Below, piece by piece: positions 9,496 through 20,954 of a stretch of 64,000 nt of DNA. Under the pieces are notes generated by a model. The model was given only the letters and a program-made list of their open reading frames with translations. It had not been told where the DNA came from and searched no databases. Every line of letters starts with the position of its first letter. The stretch's first letter is position 1. The position numbers and the translations under genes are program-made. The DNA is from Alkalibacillus almallahensis (GTDB lineage Bacteria > Bacillota > Bacilli > Bacillales > Alkalibacillaceae). Location: positions 211,612 to 275,611 of the forward strand of contig NZ_JAASRU010000002.1 of NCBI RefSeq assembly GCF_011761495.1. Reading direction: 5' to 3'.

Positions 9496-10764
9496 ATGAA
9501 CATCCATATTCCTAGAGGGACGGAAGACTTACTTCCAGAACAAACGAAAACTTGGCAAATCATTGAAGATACATTAAAACAATTATCTGAACGCTATCAT
9601 TATCACGAAATTCGCACACCAATGTTTGAACGAACCGAATTATTCCAACGTGGTGTTGGTGATACAACGGATATTGTTCAAAAAGAGATGTACACGTTTA
9701 CCGATCGCGGAGGCCGTAGTTTAACACTACGTCCAGAAGGGACCGCGTCAGTCGCACGTTCTTATGTTCAAAATAAAATGCACGGGAATCCTGAACAGCC
9801 GACTAAATTATATTATTTAGGGCCGATGTTCCGTTACGAACGCCCACAACAAGGCCGTACACGCCAATTCACACAATTTGGAATTGAGGCGATTGGGAGT
9901 GCTGATCCAGCAATCGACGCAGAAGTCATTGCTTTTGCGATGGATTGTTATCAAGATCTCGGTTTAAAATCGCTAAAACTCGTCTTGAACAGCTTAGGTG
10001 ACCATGAGAGTCGCGAAGCTCATAGACAAGCATTGGTTGATCATTTCAAACCACACGAAGATGAATTATGTTCAGATTGTCAGATGCGTTTAGAACAAAA
10101 TCCACTTCGATTATTAGATTGTAAAGTGGATCAAGATCACCCTTCTATGCAGAATGCTCCGTCAATCTTGGATTACTTAAATGATTATTCTCAACAGTAT
10201 TTCAATGACGTCAAAAAGCATTTAGATGTGATGGGGATCGATTATGTGGTTGATGATGCATTAGTGCGTGGCTTGGATTATTACACACATACAGCATTTG
10301 AAATTATGAGTGAAGCGGATGGTTTTGGTTCAATCACAACTTTATCTGGAGGCGGACGTTACAACGGGCTTATTCAAGATATTGGCGGTCCGGAAATTTC
10401 CGGTATCGGTTTTGCTTTAAGTATTGAGCGATTAATTATGGCTCTTGAAGCAGAAGGTATTAATTTGAATAGCGAAGACGAACTGGATTGTTATGTGATT
10501 ACAATGGGCGATGAGGCCAAATTTGCAGGATCAAAACTCGTTTACCAATTAAGAAAAGCGGGATTCATTGTCGATCAAGACTATTTAGATAAGAAAATGA
10601 AAGCCCAATTTAAAGCGGCTGACCGTTACCAAGCGTCTTATGCAATAGTTATTGGTGAGTCAGAGGTAGAACAAGGCGTAGCTAATATTAAGCGATTAGA
10701 AGATGGCGAACAGAAAACGATAGCCATTGATGACGTCAAGGCCCAAATTGAACAAGGATTGTAA
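9496..10764 (+). CDS. hisS: Histidyl-tRNA synthetase
   Basis: A 422-residue class II synthetase that charges tRNA-His. Motif 1 lies near residues 40-60, and motif 2 is represented by [23 protein letters not shown]. The HisA signature [15 protein letters not shown] and motif 3 [11 protein letters not shown] are intact, with a C-terminal anticodon-binding domain (about 330-422). An AAGGAGGG ribosome site precedes the ATG. It is the first gene of an operon with aspS (12-base gap), under the T-box leader upstream. Confidence 0.97.
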   Translation: MNIHIPRGTEDLLPEQTKTWQIIEDTLKQLSERYHYHEIRTPMFERTELFQRGVGDTTDIVQKEMYTFTDRGGRSLTLRPEGTASVARSYVQNKMHGNPEQPTKLYYLGPMFRYERPQQGRTRQFTQFGIEAIGSADPAIDAEVIAFAMDCYQDLGLKSLKLVLNSLGDHESREAHRQALVDHFKPHEDELCSDCQMRLEQNPLRLLDCKVDQDHPSMQNAPSILDYLNDYSQQYFNDVKKHLDVMGIDYVVDDALVRGLDYYTHTAFEIMSEADGFGSITTLSGGGRYNGLIQDIGGPEISGIGFALSIERLIMALEAEGINLNSEDELDCYVITMGDEAKFAGSKLVYQLRKAGFIVDQDYLDKKMKAQFKAADRYQASYAIVIGESEVEQGVANIKRLEDGEQKTIAIDDVKAQIEQGL

Positions 10765-10775
10765 GGAGGTACACC

Positions 10776-12542
10776 ATGGAAAAACGAACACATAGTGGGC
10801 AGGTAACAACTGCATTAGTTGATGAATCTGTACTGTTAAAAGGCTGGGTACAGAAACGCCGTGATCTAGGAGGCTTAATTTTTATTGATCTCCGTGATCG
10901 TTCTGGTATTGTTCAGACTGTTTTCAGCCCCGAACATAATCAAGAAGCACTTGAAACAGCAGAAAACTTACGTAGTGAATATGTTGTTGAAATTAAAGGG
11001 ACTGTTAAGCGTCGTGATGAACAAACCGTAAATCCTAATATGGTTACAGGTGAAGTTGAAGTGCTTGTTGATGAGGTAACGCTTGTTAATAGTTCAAAAG
11101 CTTTGCCAATTAAAGTGGACGATGCCAACGATCTGAATGAGGATACAAGATTAAAATATCGTTATCTTGACTTACGACGTGAAACGATGCAAAACACGTT
11201 GAAACTAAGACATCAGACGGCTCAAGCCATACGTCATTATTTAAATAATCAAGACTTTTTAGAAATGGAAACACCGATCCTAACGAAAAGCACGCCTGAA
11301 GGAGCACGTGACTATTTAGTGCCAAGTCGAGTTCATCCAGGAGAATTCTATGCACTGCCACAATCTCCTCAGATCTTTAAGCAGCTCATTATGGTGTCTG
11401 GATTTGAAAAGTATTATCAGATCACCCGTTGTTTCCGTGATGAGGATTTACGTGCTGATAGACAACCAGAATTTACCCAAGTCGATATTGAAACGTCATT
11501 TATGTCTCAAGAGGAAATCATGGAAATGACTGAGGAAATGTTGGCATCTGTCGTTAAAGATGTTAAAGAAGTAGATGTACCTTTACCGTTTCCACGCTTG
11601 ACTTACGAAGAAGCTATGGAGCGATACGGTTCGGACAAGCCAGATACACGATTTGATTTAGAACTAATTAATTTAAATGAAGTTGTGAAAAATAGTGGCT
11701 TTAAAGTATTTAGACAAGCAATAGAGTCTGGCGGTAAAGTCAGTGCAATTAATGTTAAAGGTTATGCCGATCAATTCTCTCGTAAAGATATTGATCAGTT
11801 GACTGAATTTGTCGCTATATACGGAGCTAAAGGCTTGGCGTGGATGAAAGTGGATGAAGGTCAACTCACTGGGCCAATTGCTAAATTCTTTGAAGAAGAA
11901 GATGCTAATGCAATCTTGAACGCTACAAATGGTGAATCAAATGATTTAATATTATTTGTTGCAGACCAAGCTGAAGTCGTCTACGACAGTTTAGGTGCTT
12001 TACGCCAAAAATTAGCTAAAGACTTAGACTTAATTGATGATAGCCAATATAATTTCTTATGGGTCACAGATTGGCCATTATTTGAATATGATGAAGATGA
12101 CGGTCGCTACCATGCAGCACATCATCCGTTTACAATGCCTCAAACTGATGACCTAAGCGAGCTTCAAAATAATCCAGCAGATGTGAAGGCGCGTGCTTAT
12201 GATATCGTATTAAATGGATACGAATTGGGTGGAGGCTCATTACGTATTTATAAGAAAGACATGCAAGAAAAAATGTTTGAAGCATTAGGATTTACACAGG
12301 AAGAAGCTCAAGACCAATTTGGTTTCTTACTTGAAGCTTTAGAGTTTGGTGCACCGCCTCATGGTGGTATTGCATTAGGCTTTGATCGTTTAGTGATGCT
12401 TTTAGCTGGAAAAACAAACTTACGTGATACGATTGCGTTTCCGAAAACAGCTTCTGCATCAGACTTGTTGACGCAAGCGCCTGATGCAGTAGACGAAAGC
12501 CAACTAGATGAACTTTATTTAAAAACAACTAAAAAAAAATGA
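10776..12542 (+). CDS. aspS: Aspartyl-tRNA synthetase
   Basis: A 588-residue class II synthetase. It has an N-terminal OB anticodon-binding domain (about 1-105), motif 2 ([20 protein letters not shown] near 220), a GAD insertion domain (about 290-420) and motif 3 ([15 protein letters not shown] near 535). This is the long bacterial type; whether it is strictly Asp-specific or also charges tRNA-Asn cannot be judged here. AAGGAGG lies upstream of the ATG. It shares the hisS T-box leader, and 6S RNA follows with its own promoter. Confidence 0.97.
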   Translation: MEKRTHSGQVTTALVDESVLLKGWVQKRRDLGGLIFIDLRDRSGIVQTVFSPEHNQEALETAENLRSEYVVEIKGTVKRRDEQTVNPNMVTGEVEVLVDEVTLVNSSKALPIKVDDANDLNEDTRLKYRYLDLRRETMQNTLKLRHQTAQAIRHYLNNQDFLEMETPILTKSTPEGARDYLVPSRVHPGEFYALPQSPQIFKQLIMVSGFEKYYQITRCFRDEDLRADRQPEFTQVDIETSFMSQEEIMEMTEEMLASVVKDVKEVDVPLPFPRLTYEEAMERYGSDKPDTRFDLELINLNEVVKNSGFKVFRQAIESGGKVSAINVKGYADQFSRKDIDQLTEFVAIYGAKGLAWMKVDEGQLTGPIAKFFEEEDANAILNATNGESNDLILFVADQAEVVYDSLGALRQKLAKDLDLIDDSQYNFLWVTDWPLFEYDEDDGRYHAAHHPFTMPQTDDLSELQNNPADVKARAYDIVLNGYELGGGSLRIYKKDMQEKMFEALGFTQEEAQDQFGFLLEALEFGAPPHGGIALGFDRLVMLLAGKTNLRDTIAFPKTASASDLLTQAPDAVDESQLDELYLKTTKKK

Positions 12543-12599
12543 AAACCCTTCAGAGTAACAATCGGAAAAAATTACTACAAAAAACGACGATTTCTAAGC

Positions 12600-12628
12600 T
12601 TGAAACACAGTGATGTTCATGCTATGAT
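12600..12628 (+). promoter_or_regulatory. Sigma-A promoter of 6S RNA
   Basis: TTGAAA (12600-12605) and TATGAT (12623-12628) are 17 bases apart, predicting a start near 12635, just ahead of the first 6S stem. Confidence 0.65.
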
Positions 12629-12635
12629 TTAAATA

Positions 12636-12838
12636 CAAAATAAGATGAAGCAATCCTAATGTGTTCGTCTTACTCCTAATACGTTTTGACCGAACACTTA
12701 TATAAAATGGGAGTCTGACGTTTCCATGGTGCGTAAATGCCTTTTGAGGACTTACAACAAACATGGAACAAGACACCCACCTGCCTTGAGCGGGTTCAAA
12801 ACAAAATGGAGAGACGGCACAATTGGGATTGTTACATA
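12636..12838 (+). ncRNA. ssrS: 6S RNA (SsrS/BsrA type)
   Basis: A roughly 200-base noncoding RNA that folds to mimic an open promoter and binds sigma-A RNA polymerase. The closing stem CAATCCTAAT (12651-12660) pairs with ATTGGGATTG (12822-12831). An inner GTGTTCG/CGAACAC hairpin and a long rod (TTCCATG with CATGGAA; TGGG with CCCA) surround a single-stranded central region. Its place downstream of aspS is that of B. subtilis bsrA. No conserved ORF covers it. A strong promoter precedes and a strong terminator follows. Confidence 0.85.
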
Positions 12839-12840
12839 TA

Positions 12841-12887
12841 AGAAAAGCGGTTATTTCCAAATCAGGAAATAACCGCTTTTCTTTATT
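12841..12887. terminator. Bidirectional terminator between 6S RNA and the rsfA homologue
   Basis: A perfect 18-base-pair stem (12841-12858 with 12865-12882) around a six-base loop, with T-rich tracts in both directions. It ends at the stop codon of the convergent minus-strand gene. Confidence 0.85.
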
Positions 12888-13521
12888 TAGCAATTTGCTG
12901 TAAATTACCGTTTTTCTCCATTTGAAATGCTGGAGATTCTTGTCCATCTTCGAGAATCATCATTTTACGAGCACGATCCATGATTGTAATAAATGTCTGA
13001 TAATCCTCTTGTAGACTATTGTACTGCGCTTTTAAAGATTGAAGTTCTTCTTTCAGTAGATCATTCTCTTCACGCAATTGCTGATTATCAGTTTTGATGA
13101 TATCAATATCACTTTGATCACGCATTTGAGTCTTTAATGTCTCTAATTGTTGAATAATTCCATCGAGCATAGAATCATTGACTGTCTCACTTGTCGTTTG
13201 GACAGATGGTGACTCAACAGTGACTGGAAGTTTGGAACTTTCACCTTGTTCAGGAAGTTTCTCTGAATGAGTTTGAGTTTGATTTTTAGCTCGCTTCCGT
13301 TCCTTCCGTTGTCTCTTAGCTAAATCTACTGCTTTTTCATAGTTTTGTCTCACTTCGGCATTCCAACGAAAGCCACAAGCAGCCGCTGTGCGATTTAAAG
13401 CATCCCCGACTTCTTCAAAAGCGTTTAATTGTGTACTACCTTCTCGTATGTGTCTGAGAACGGTTTCGGCTAGTAATAGATCATCTTCATGTGACCAAGC
13501 ATCTTGACGTACTTTCACCAT
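12883..13521 (-). CDS. RsfA-family (SANT/Myb-like) transcription factor
   Basis: A 212-residue protein. The N-terminal 60 residues, with RQDAWSHEDDLLLAETVLRHIREG and GFRWNAEVR, form the SANT/Myb-like DNA-binding domain of the RsfA/YlbO family. B. subtilis RsfA fine-tunes prespore sigma-F-dependent genes. A basic linker (KRQRKERKRAK), a low-complexity middle and a predicted coiled coil (about 140-190, rich in Gln, Leu and Glu) follow. It occupies the place where B. subtilis has tcdA (yrvM), on the opposite strand. Its targets are not known from sequence; a sporulation role is inferred from the family. Confidence 0.8.
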   Translation of the reverse strand: MVKVRQDAWSHEDDLLLAETVLRHIREGSTQLNAFEEVGDALNRTAAACGFRWNAEVRQNYEKAVDLAKRQRKERKRAKNQTQTHSEKLPEQGESSKLPVTVESPSVQTTSETVNDSMLDGIIQQLETLKTQMRDQSDIDIIKTDNQQLREENDLLKEELQSLKAQYNSLQEDYQTFITIMDRARKMMILEDGQESPAFQMEKNGNLQQIAK

Positions 13522-13688
13522 AGTCGCATCGATCCTTTCGTTTATATCATTATTAAAAGTTGATTATAGATTTCGATATCTATCATATACAAAATATGAA
13601 CGCTTTATACATGGTGAGAAAGAATGTTCGTCACAATATGTCCTAATCATGTAAAATAGTATTAGAGCTAGATTAAAGGAGTTATGCT

Positions 13689-14987
13689 ATGTTAGTACAA
13701 GAACCTTTAGCGTATCGTATGCGACCAGAAAAAATAGAAGATGTCATCGGACAAGACGATGTTATTGGAGAGCACACCCCACTATATAAAATGATTAAGC
13801 AAAATCATGTGCCCTCCATGATCTTGTATGGTCAACCAGGAACAGGAAAAACATCGTTAGCTTTTGCTATTGCTGGTTCGACTAATCAAGATTTTTATGC
13901 CATTAATGCAACGACCGCAAGTAAGAAAGATATAGAGGAGATTATTGCCAAGGCAAAAATGAGTGGCGGAGCTATTTTATTCATAGATGAGATTCATCGT
14001 TTTAATAAGAGTCAACAAGACTATTTATTGAAAGCATTGGAAGAAGGGGTTATTACCCTAGTAGGAGCTACGACAGAGAATCCATATCACAGTGTGAACA
14101 ATGCCATTCGATCACGATGTGGTCAAATTAAACAACTATCATTATTAGACCAAGATGCGATCATGACTTTACTTCATCAAGCCTTAAATGATGACATGAA
14201 AGGTCTGGGTCATTTATCAATCAATATCTCAGATGAACAATTACAACAGATTGCATCTGTGACAGGTGATGCAAGAACAGCTTTAACATTGTTAGAGGAT
14301 ATTGTTTTTGCATCAGACCAAGACGAAAATGGAACGTATATCGTACACCATGACACGGTTTCGTATTGCATCAAAAATAAAGGTTTCTCACATGATAAGA
14401 AAGGTGATATATACTATAACCTTTTGTCGAGTTTTCAAAAAAGTATACGTGGAAGTGATGTGAATGCTGCTTTACATTATTTAGCCAGATTATTAGAAGG
14501 TGGCGACTTAGAAGCAATCACCCGTCGTTTACTTGTCATTGCTTATGAAGATATTGGATTAGCTAATCCACCTTTAACGGCTCGTGTTTTGCCAGCCATC
14601 CAATCAGTAGAGAGACTAGGCTTACCTGAAGGTAGAATTCCTTTATCTGTTGTAACTGTCGAATTATGCTTATCACCTAAATCTAATACCGCATATAAGG
14701 CTTTAGACCAAGCAATCGCCCATGTTCAAAAAGGGATCACTGATGATATTCCAGATCATTTGAAAGATACACATTACCAAGGCGCCCAAGACTTAGGGCA
14801 TGGTCTAGAATATAAATATCCACATAACTACCAAGGTTCTTGGGTTTATCAAGAGTATCTTCCTGAGCGACTAAAGGATGCGAAGTATTATAAACCAAAA
14901 GAAATCGGGGAAGAAAAACGATTAGCCCAAACTTACGAGAAGTTAAATTCTTTAAAAGAAAAAGGACGACAAAATCAATCAGATTAA
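13689..14987 (+). CDS. rarA: Replication-associated recombination AAA+ ATPase RarA (MgsA)
   Basis: A 432-residue homologue of the clamp-loader-like ATPase that acts at stalled replication forks. Walker A GQPGTGKTSLAF lies near residues 45-56 and Walker B ILFIDEIHRFNKSQQD near 95-110, followed by a sensor segment (GATTENPYHS). The C-terminal MgsA-type domain ends near 420. An AAAGGAG site lies upstream. As in B. subtilis (yrvN), it precedes cymR and is probably monocistronic. Confidence 0.95.
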   Translation: MLVQEPLAYRMRPEKIEDVIGQDDVIGEHTPLYKMIKQNHVPSMILYGQPGTGKTSLAFAIAGSTNQDFYAINATTASKKDIEEIIAKAKMSGGAILFIDEIHRFNKSQQDYLLKALEEGVITLVGATTENPYHSVNNAIRSRCGQIKQLSLLDQDAIMTLLHQALNDDMKGLGHLSINISDEQLQQIASVTGDARTALTLLEDIVFASDQDENGTYIVHHDTVSYCIKNKGFSHDKKGDIYYNLLSSFQKSIRGSDVNAALHYLARLLEGGDLEAITRRLLVIAYEDIGLANPPLTARVLPAIQSVERLGLPEGRIPLSVVTVELCLSPKSNTAYKALDQAIAHVQKGITDDIPDHLKDTHYQGAQDLGHGLEYKYPHNYQGSWVYQEYLPERLKDAKYYKPKEIGEEKRLAQTYEKLNSLKEKGRQNQSD

Positions 14988-15113
14988 ATGCATTTAGGCT
15001 TTAAAACATGCTATAATATCCTGTGGTTTTTATACGACTTAATCGGCAAGCCAATTTGACCGTGTTATAATAAATTTAGATAAGAATAAAAGAAAAGATA
15101 GGAGGCGCTTTGT

Positions 15114-15533
15114 TTGAAAATCTCAACAAAAGGTCGTTATGGATTAACTATTATGATCGCATTAGCCAAAAATTATGGCGACAAACCGATTCCATTAAAA
15201 TCCATTGCGGCAGATTATGAATTATCAGAGCATTATTTAGAGCAATTAATTGCGCCTTTAAGAAATGAGCGTTTAGTGAAAAGTGTTCGTGGTGCTAAGG
15301 GTGGTTATTTACTGACACGCGAACCAAAACAAATCACGGCTGCAGATATTATTCGGACATTAGAAGGTCCTATTCGTCCTGTTGAAGAAATGGACGATGA
15401 AGAACCTGCAAAACGTGAGCTATGGAAACGAATTCGTGATGCAGTTAAAGATGTTTTAGAACAAACAACCCTTGAAGACTTGGCAGAATATGACCAAGAT
15501 TTATATCAAGAAGAGTATATGTTTTATATTTAA
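15114..15533 (+). CDS. cymR: Rrf2-family cysteine metabolism repressor CymR
   Basis: A 139-residue Rrf2-type winged-helix regulator starting at TTG behind AGGAGGCG. It contains no cysteine at all, so it cannot carry the Fe-S cluster seen in IscR or NsrR. This fits CymR, which senses cysteine supply through a complex with the O-acetylserine sulfhydrylase CysK. Helix-turn-helix residues lie about 25-60 (SIAADYELSEHYLEQL). The location immediately before a cysteine desulfurase and mnmA matches B. subtilis. The gap to the next gene is about 20 bases, so cotranscription is likely. Confidence 0.88.
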   Translation: MKISTKGRYGLTIMIALAKNYGDKPIPLKSIAADYELSEHYLEQLIAPLRNERLVKSVRGAKGGYLLTREPKQITAADIIRTLEGPIRPVEEMDDEEPAKRELWKRIRDAVKDVLEQTTLEDLAEYDQDLYQEEYMFYI

Positions 15534-15554
15534 GAATCAAAGAAGGTGACGATT

Positions 15555-16706
15555 TTGGCTTCAATTTATTTAGATCATGCGGCAACAACGCCCATTCATA
15601 AAGAAGTGCAAGAGAGAATGATGGCTGTGATGAATCAACAATATGGAAACCCATCTAGCATCCATGCATTTGGTCGTGAGGGCCGTAAGATAGTCGATCA
15701 AGCACGAACAACAGTAGCTAAAGCGATCAACGCAGCTTTTTCGACAATTGTTTTTACTAGTGGAGGAACAGAGGCTAATAATCTAGCTATTTTTGGTTCA
15801 GCTTATGCTTACCAGACTCAAGGTAAACACATTATAACAACAGCTATTGAGCACCATGCTGTTCTCCACCCATGTGAACAATTAGAAAAGGACGGCTTTG
15901 ACGTCACTTATTTACCTGTTGATGAATTAGGCAGAGTTAAAGTTGAAGATGTGAAAGCTGCGTTACGTGACGATACGATTTTGGTAACGATTATGTCTGT
16001 GAATAATGAAATAGGTGTTACTCAACCTATCCAAGAAATTGGTGTATTATTAGACGAACATCAAGCGATCTTCCATACAGATGCTGTTCAATCATTTGGT
16101 GTTTATAAAATGGATGTTCAAAATCTAGGCGTTGATTTATTAACTGCCTCAAGCCATAAGATTTACGGACCTAAAGGAGTTGGGTTCCTGTATAAGAAGG
16201 AAGATCTTCATTTACAACAACAATTACATGGTGGAGAGCAAGAGAGAAAGTGGCGTTCTGGTACGGAAAACACTTTAGCTATTGCTGGATTTGATGAGGC
16301 TATACAGGTGTTAGAAAGTGAACGAGAAAGACGCTACCATCATTATGAAGCATTGCAAAATCGTTTGTTGACAGAATTAGAGCAACAAGGTATAACCTTT
16401 ACTTTAAATGGCGATTTAAACGACCGTGTGCCTAATATTATCAATATAAGTTTTCCTAACACAGAAGTTGAGATGTTTTTAACGAACTTGGATTTAGCAG
16501 GAGTAGCTGTCTCTTCAGGTTCTGCTTGTACAGCTGGTTCTATTGATCCATCCCATGTATTAAAAGCCATGTACGGTGAAGAAGATCCTCGCTTAACCAA
16601 TTCGATTCGTTTTAGTTTCGGAATTCATAATACAGAAGAAGAAATGGCTACTGTAGCTGAAAAAATTAAGCCGATTATTGATCGGTTAAAGAAGGTGGTG
16701 ACATAA
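15555..16706 (+). CDS. Cysteine desulfurase (YrvO/NifS-like)
   Basis: A 383-residue PLP enzyme that removes sulfur from cysteine as an enzyme-bound persulfide. The PLP lysine is in SSHKIYGPKG near residue 205, and the catalytic cysteine is in SSGSACTAGS near 325. Short spacing and adjacency to mnmA point to the YrvO type, dedicated to 2-thiouridine formation in tRNA. I place the start at TTG 15555 (MASIYLDHAATTPI) because AGAAGGTGA is five bases upstream; a GTG at 15546 would overlap that site. The stop abuts the mnmA start directly. Confidence 0.93.
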   Translation: MASIYLDHAATTPIHKEVQERMMAVMNQQYGNPSSIHAFGREGRKIVDQARTTVAKAINAAFSTIVFTSGGTEANNLAIFGSAYAYQTQGKHIITTAIEHHAVLHPCEQLEKDGFDVTYLPVDELGRVKVEDVKAALRDDTILVTIMSVNNEIGVTQPIQEIGVLLDEHQAIFHTDAVQSFGVYKMDVQNLGVDLLTASSHKIYGPKGVGFLYKKEDLHLQQQLHGGEQERKWRSGTENTLAIAGFDEAIQVLESERERRYHHYEALQNRLLTELEQQGITFTLNGDLNDRVPNIINISFPNTEVEMFLTNLDLAGVAVSSGSACTAGSIDPSHVLKAMYGEEDPRLTNSIRFSFGIHNTEEEMATVAEKIKPIIDRLKKVVT

Positions 16707-17819
<1,113 letters not shown>

Positions 17820-17831
17820 TTAAATTATAGG

Positions 17832-17863
17832 AAGTGTCATCAAACGAATGATGGCACTTTTAA
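17832..17863 (+). terminator. Terminator after mnmA
   Basis: AAGTGTCATC (17832-17841) pairs with GATGGCACTT (17850-17859), followed by TT and A/T-rich DNA. It ends the cymR-desulfurase-mnmA unit. Confidence 0.7.
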
Positions 17864-17893
17864 TGCATGTGATTAGAAGAAAGGGATTTATTT

Positions 17894-18562
17894 ATGAGTG
17901 AATTACAAAAAGGCATAGAATTCATGCAAAATCACCAATTTGAAGAAGCGGCCCAAGCGTTTAACGATTATATTGAAGCTAACCCTGAGGACCCAGTCGG
18001 TTTCATTAATTTCGCTAACTTACTTGTTCATTTGCAAGAATTTGAATCAGCAGAGCGTTTTTATCGTAAAGCATTGGAGTTAGAAAAAGAGATTCCAGCA
18101 GCCCATTACGGATTAGGCAGCTTATTTTATGAACAAGAACAATATGCTGAGGCAACAGAACAATTTCAGGAAGCGATGAAGCAAGGGTTAGCGGATGAGG
18201 ATGTTTATTTTATGCTTGGCATGTCCTTGTTAAATCAAGAACAACCTAAGCTTGCTCTTCCTTATTTGCAACGAGCGAGTGAATTGAATCATGAAGATGT
18301 CGACATTCAATTTCAATATGGCTTAACTTTAGCGTATGCGAATATGATTGACGATGCTGAAAAGCAAATGGATCATGTCTTGTCATTAACAAATGATCAT
18401 AGTGACGCCCATTATAACAAAGCTGTTTGTCTATTATATCGCGAGAAGCCTGAAGAAGCGTTAAAACAATTTGATCAGGCGTTGGCCATTCAACCTGAGC
18501 ATGTGCTAGCAAGCAATGGTAAAAAGCAAGTTGAAGAGTTATTAAAACAGGACGATTCTTAA
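17894..18562 (+). CDS. yrrB: TPR-repeat protein (YrrB-like)
   Basis: A 222-residue soluble protein built almost entirely of about six tetratricopeptide repeats, with the characteristic small and aromatic residues (for example AHYGLGSLFYEQEQYAEA and AHYNKAVCLLYREKPEEA). TPR arrays mediate protein-protein contacts, but the partner is unknown. Position between mnmA and recD2 matches B. subtilis yrrB. The gap to recD2 is 14 bases, suggesting one transcript. No signal peptide or membrane segment is visible. Confidence 0.85.
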   Translation: MSELQKGIEFMQNHQFEEAAQAFNDYIEANPEDPVGFINFANLLVHLQEFESAERFYRKALELEKEIPAAHYGLGSLFYEQEQYAEATEQFQEAMKQGLADEDVYFMLGMSLLNQEQPKLALPYLQRASELNHEDVDIQFQYGLTLAYANMIDDAEKQMDHVLSLTNDHSDAHYNKAVCLLYREKPEEALKQFDQALAIQPEHVLASNGKKQVEELLKQDDS

Positions 18563-18576
18563 GGGAGATACTTGAT

Positions 18577-20889
18577 ATGGCTGAACAATACTTTGTCAAA
18601 GGACAGCTGAATCAAATGATTTTCCAAAATCAACAGACGCAATTTTCAATTGCGTCTATTTCTGTTGCGGATACGGATTTAGAATTGGATGAGCAAGAAT
18701 TAGTGGTTAAAGGTCATTTCCCTGCATTGACGCATGGAAATGACTATATTTTTTACGGTCAGATGCAAACACATCCTAAATTTGGTGAGCAATTAAGTGT
18801 TTTTACATACGAAAAAGAATTGCCGAAAACTGAAGACAGTTTAGTTAAGTACTTATCAAGCGATTTATTTTATGGAATTGGTCAGAAAACAGCAAAGAAA
18901 ATAGTCGATACATTAGGCATGAATGCAGTCGATGACATATTACGTGATGAATCAAAACTCGACGAAGTCATTGGATTAAAAAGTGAAACTAAGAAGCAGT
19001 TTATTGCTGATCTAAGATTACATCAAGGCTTTGAACAGGTCACCGTAGAGTTAGCTAAATACGGTGTTGGTTTGCAATTAGCTCGGAAATTGTATGAAGC
19101 TTATGCAGAAAGAACAATTCAACAACTTCAAGGTAATCCTTACGACTTCGTTTTTCACGTAGATGGTTTCGGTTTTCAGCGCGCTGATGAAATTGCAAAA
19201 TCCCTAGGCATTATAGATGAACACCCGACACGAGTACAAGCTGGTATTCTTCATGTTTTGGATGAAGAAGCGTCAAATGGACATGTCTATACGGAATTGG
19301 CTCCTTTAATTGATCGTCTTAACCAGTTGTTATTCCAAGGTCAGGTAATAGAAGATGCAGAATCATTATTAGATCATCTTAATCATTTAGTCGAAGAAAG
19401 CTTAGTTGTATTAGAAAATCAACGGTTGTATTTACCTCAATTGTATTTTGCTGAAGAAGGTGTTGCTTCACAGTTAACTCGATTACTGGAAACGGAAGAA
19501 GAGGCTTCTTATGATGAAAGTGAATTGTTAGCAACAATCGGTGAAATTGAAGAGCAGGAAGGCATTGCTTACGGCGAAGAACAATATGAAGCAGTCAAAA
19601 AAGCTTTAGATCATAAAGTCATGTTATTAACAGGTGGCCCTGGTACAGGTAAAACAACCGTTGTTAAAGGAATCCTCCATTGCTACGAAACTTTATTTCA
19701 GAAAAACAAACCGAAACGACAAAGTGATTTTATTCTGGCTGCACCAACGGGACGAGCTGCTAAGCGTTTAACAGAATCAACAGGACTTAAAGCGAAGACG
19801 ATACACAGTTTACTTGGCTGGTCTGGTGAAGAAGAATTTGAATTCAACGGTTCAAATCAGTTGAGTGGCAAGATGATTATTGTTGATGAATTTTCGATGG
19901 TGGATATTTGGTTAGCCAATCGATTGCTTAAAGCTGTGCCGACAGACATGAAAGTGATTTTTGTTGGTGATGAAGATCAATTACCTTCAGTTGGCCCAGG
20001 ACAAGTCTTAGCTGATTTGCTTACATCCAAAGCAGTTCCTGTTTGTCGATTACAAGAGATCTATCGTCAAAAAAATGACTCTTATATTGTTAAATTAGCT
20101 CATGATATTAAACATGACCAATTACCTGAACAAGCAGTAGGGAAAAAGGCAGATTTCAATTTCATTGATACATCAAGTGACCATGCAATTGATACGATTG
20201 AACAAATTGTAACAAAGGCATTGGATAAAGGTTATACGATGCGCGATATTCAAGTGTTGGCCCCTATGTACCGGACGAAAGTGGGGATTCATGAATTAAA
20301 TCAGTCCTTGCAACATATTTTTAATCCTAAAATGGAGAAGAAGCGGGAAATCGAGCATTTTCAATCGATCTTTCGCACGGGTGATAAAGTCATTCAGTTA
20401 GTTAATCAGCCTGAAAAAGATGTCTTTAATGGGGATATAGGAGAAATTATTGCCGTTAAATATGCGAAAGAAGCAGAGTCCAAAAAAGACGAACTAATTA
20501 TTGATTTTGAAGGATTAGAAGTATCTTATACGCGACAAGATTTTAATCAAATCATGTTGGCCTATGCCATCTCAATTCATAAATCACAAGGCAGTGAATT
20601 TCCGATTGTTATTTTACCCATCGTTCGGCCGTTTAAACGAATGCTTGTTAAAAACTTAATTTATACGGCTGTGACACGTGGTAAATCATCACTAATTATT
20701 TGTGGACACTACGATATCTTCTTAGAAGGTCTGCAAAAAGGTGATGCCTTTAAACGTCAGACGACATTAGTTGAAAGAATTCATGCTTTTCACGGTAAGA
20801 CGACTGAGCCTGTTTCTACAGCTGCTACAAATTTAGATCATATGGAAGTTGATGAAAAGGAAGATTTTTCGCCTTATGATTTTATGTAA
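18577..20889 (+). CDS. recD2: ATP-dependent DNA helicase RecD2
   Basis: A 770-residue superfamily 1B 5'-3' helicase. The extended N-terminal region with helix-hairpin-helix segments (YGIGQKTAKKIVDTLG near 95) marks the RecD2 type, which works without RecBC. Walker A LLTGGPGTGKTTVV lies near residue 350 and Walker B IVDEFSMVD near 435. A GDEDQLPSVGPG motif and a C-terminal AYAISIHKSQGSEF motif follow. It is linked to replication-fork repair and mismatch handling in B. subtilis. GGGAG lies upstream of the ATG. Confidence 0.95.
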   Translation: MAEQYFVKGQLNQMIFQNQQTQFSIASISVADTDLELDEQELVVKGHFPALTHGNDYIFYGQMQTHPKFGEQLSVFTYEKELPKTEDSLVKYLSSDLFYGIGQKTAKKIVDTLGMNAVDDILRDESKLDEVIGLKSETKKQFIADLRLHQGFEQVTVELAKYGVGLQLARKLYEAYAERTIQQLQGNPYDFVFHVDGFGFQRADEIAKSLGIIDEHPTRVQAGILHVLDEEASNGHVYTELAPLIDRLNQLLFQGQVIEDAESLLDHLNHLVEESLVVLENQRLYLPQLYFAEEGVASQLTRLLETEEEASYDESELLATIGEIEEQEGIAYGEEQYEAVKKALDHKVMLLTGGPGTGKTTVVKGILHCYETLFQKNKPKRQSDFILAAPTGRAAKRLTESTGLKAKTIHSLLGWSGEEEFEFNGSNQLSGKMIIVDEFSMVDIWLANRLLKAVPTDMKVIFVGDEDQLPSVGPGQVLADLLTSKAVPVCRLQEIYRQKNDSYIVKLAHDIKHDQLPEQAVGKKADFNFIDTSSDHAIDTIEQIVTKALDKGYTMRDIQVLAPMYRTKVGIHELNQSLQHIFNPKMEKKREIEHFQSIFRTGDKVIQLVNQPEKDVFNGDIGEIIAVKYAKEAESKKDELIIDFEGLEVSYTRQDFNQIMLAYAISIHKSQGSEFPIVILPIVRPFKRMLVKNLIYTAVTRGKSSLIICGHYDIFLEGLQKGDAFKRQTTLVERIHAFHGKTTEPVSTAATNLDHMEVDEKEDFSPYDFM

Positions 20890-20954
20890 TTGTTAAACAC
20901 TAAAAATGTTCGTACCCTTCGGTATAGAACAGCGTCTAACTCATAAGGTTGGTG

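Noticed and set aside
12594..12947. A 117-codon minus-strand ORF over 6S RNA
   Set aside because: It covers a structured RNA and its terminator and runs into the rsfA homologue; no start signal or family match is visible.
15001..15080. cymR promoter from TTGACC (15056) and TATAAT boxes (15012, 15066)
   Set aside because: No pair of boxes has an acceptable spacing, so I do not call a promoter although one must exist nearby.
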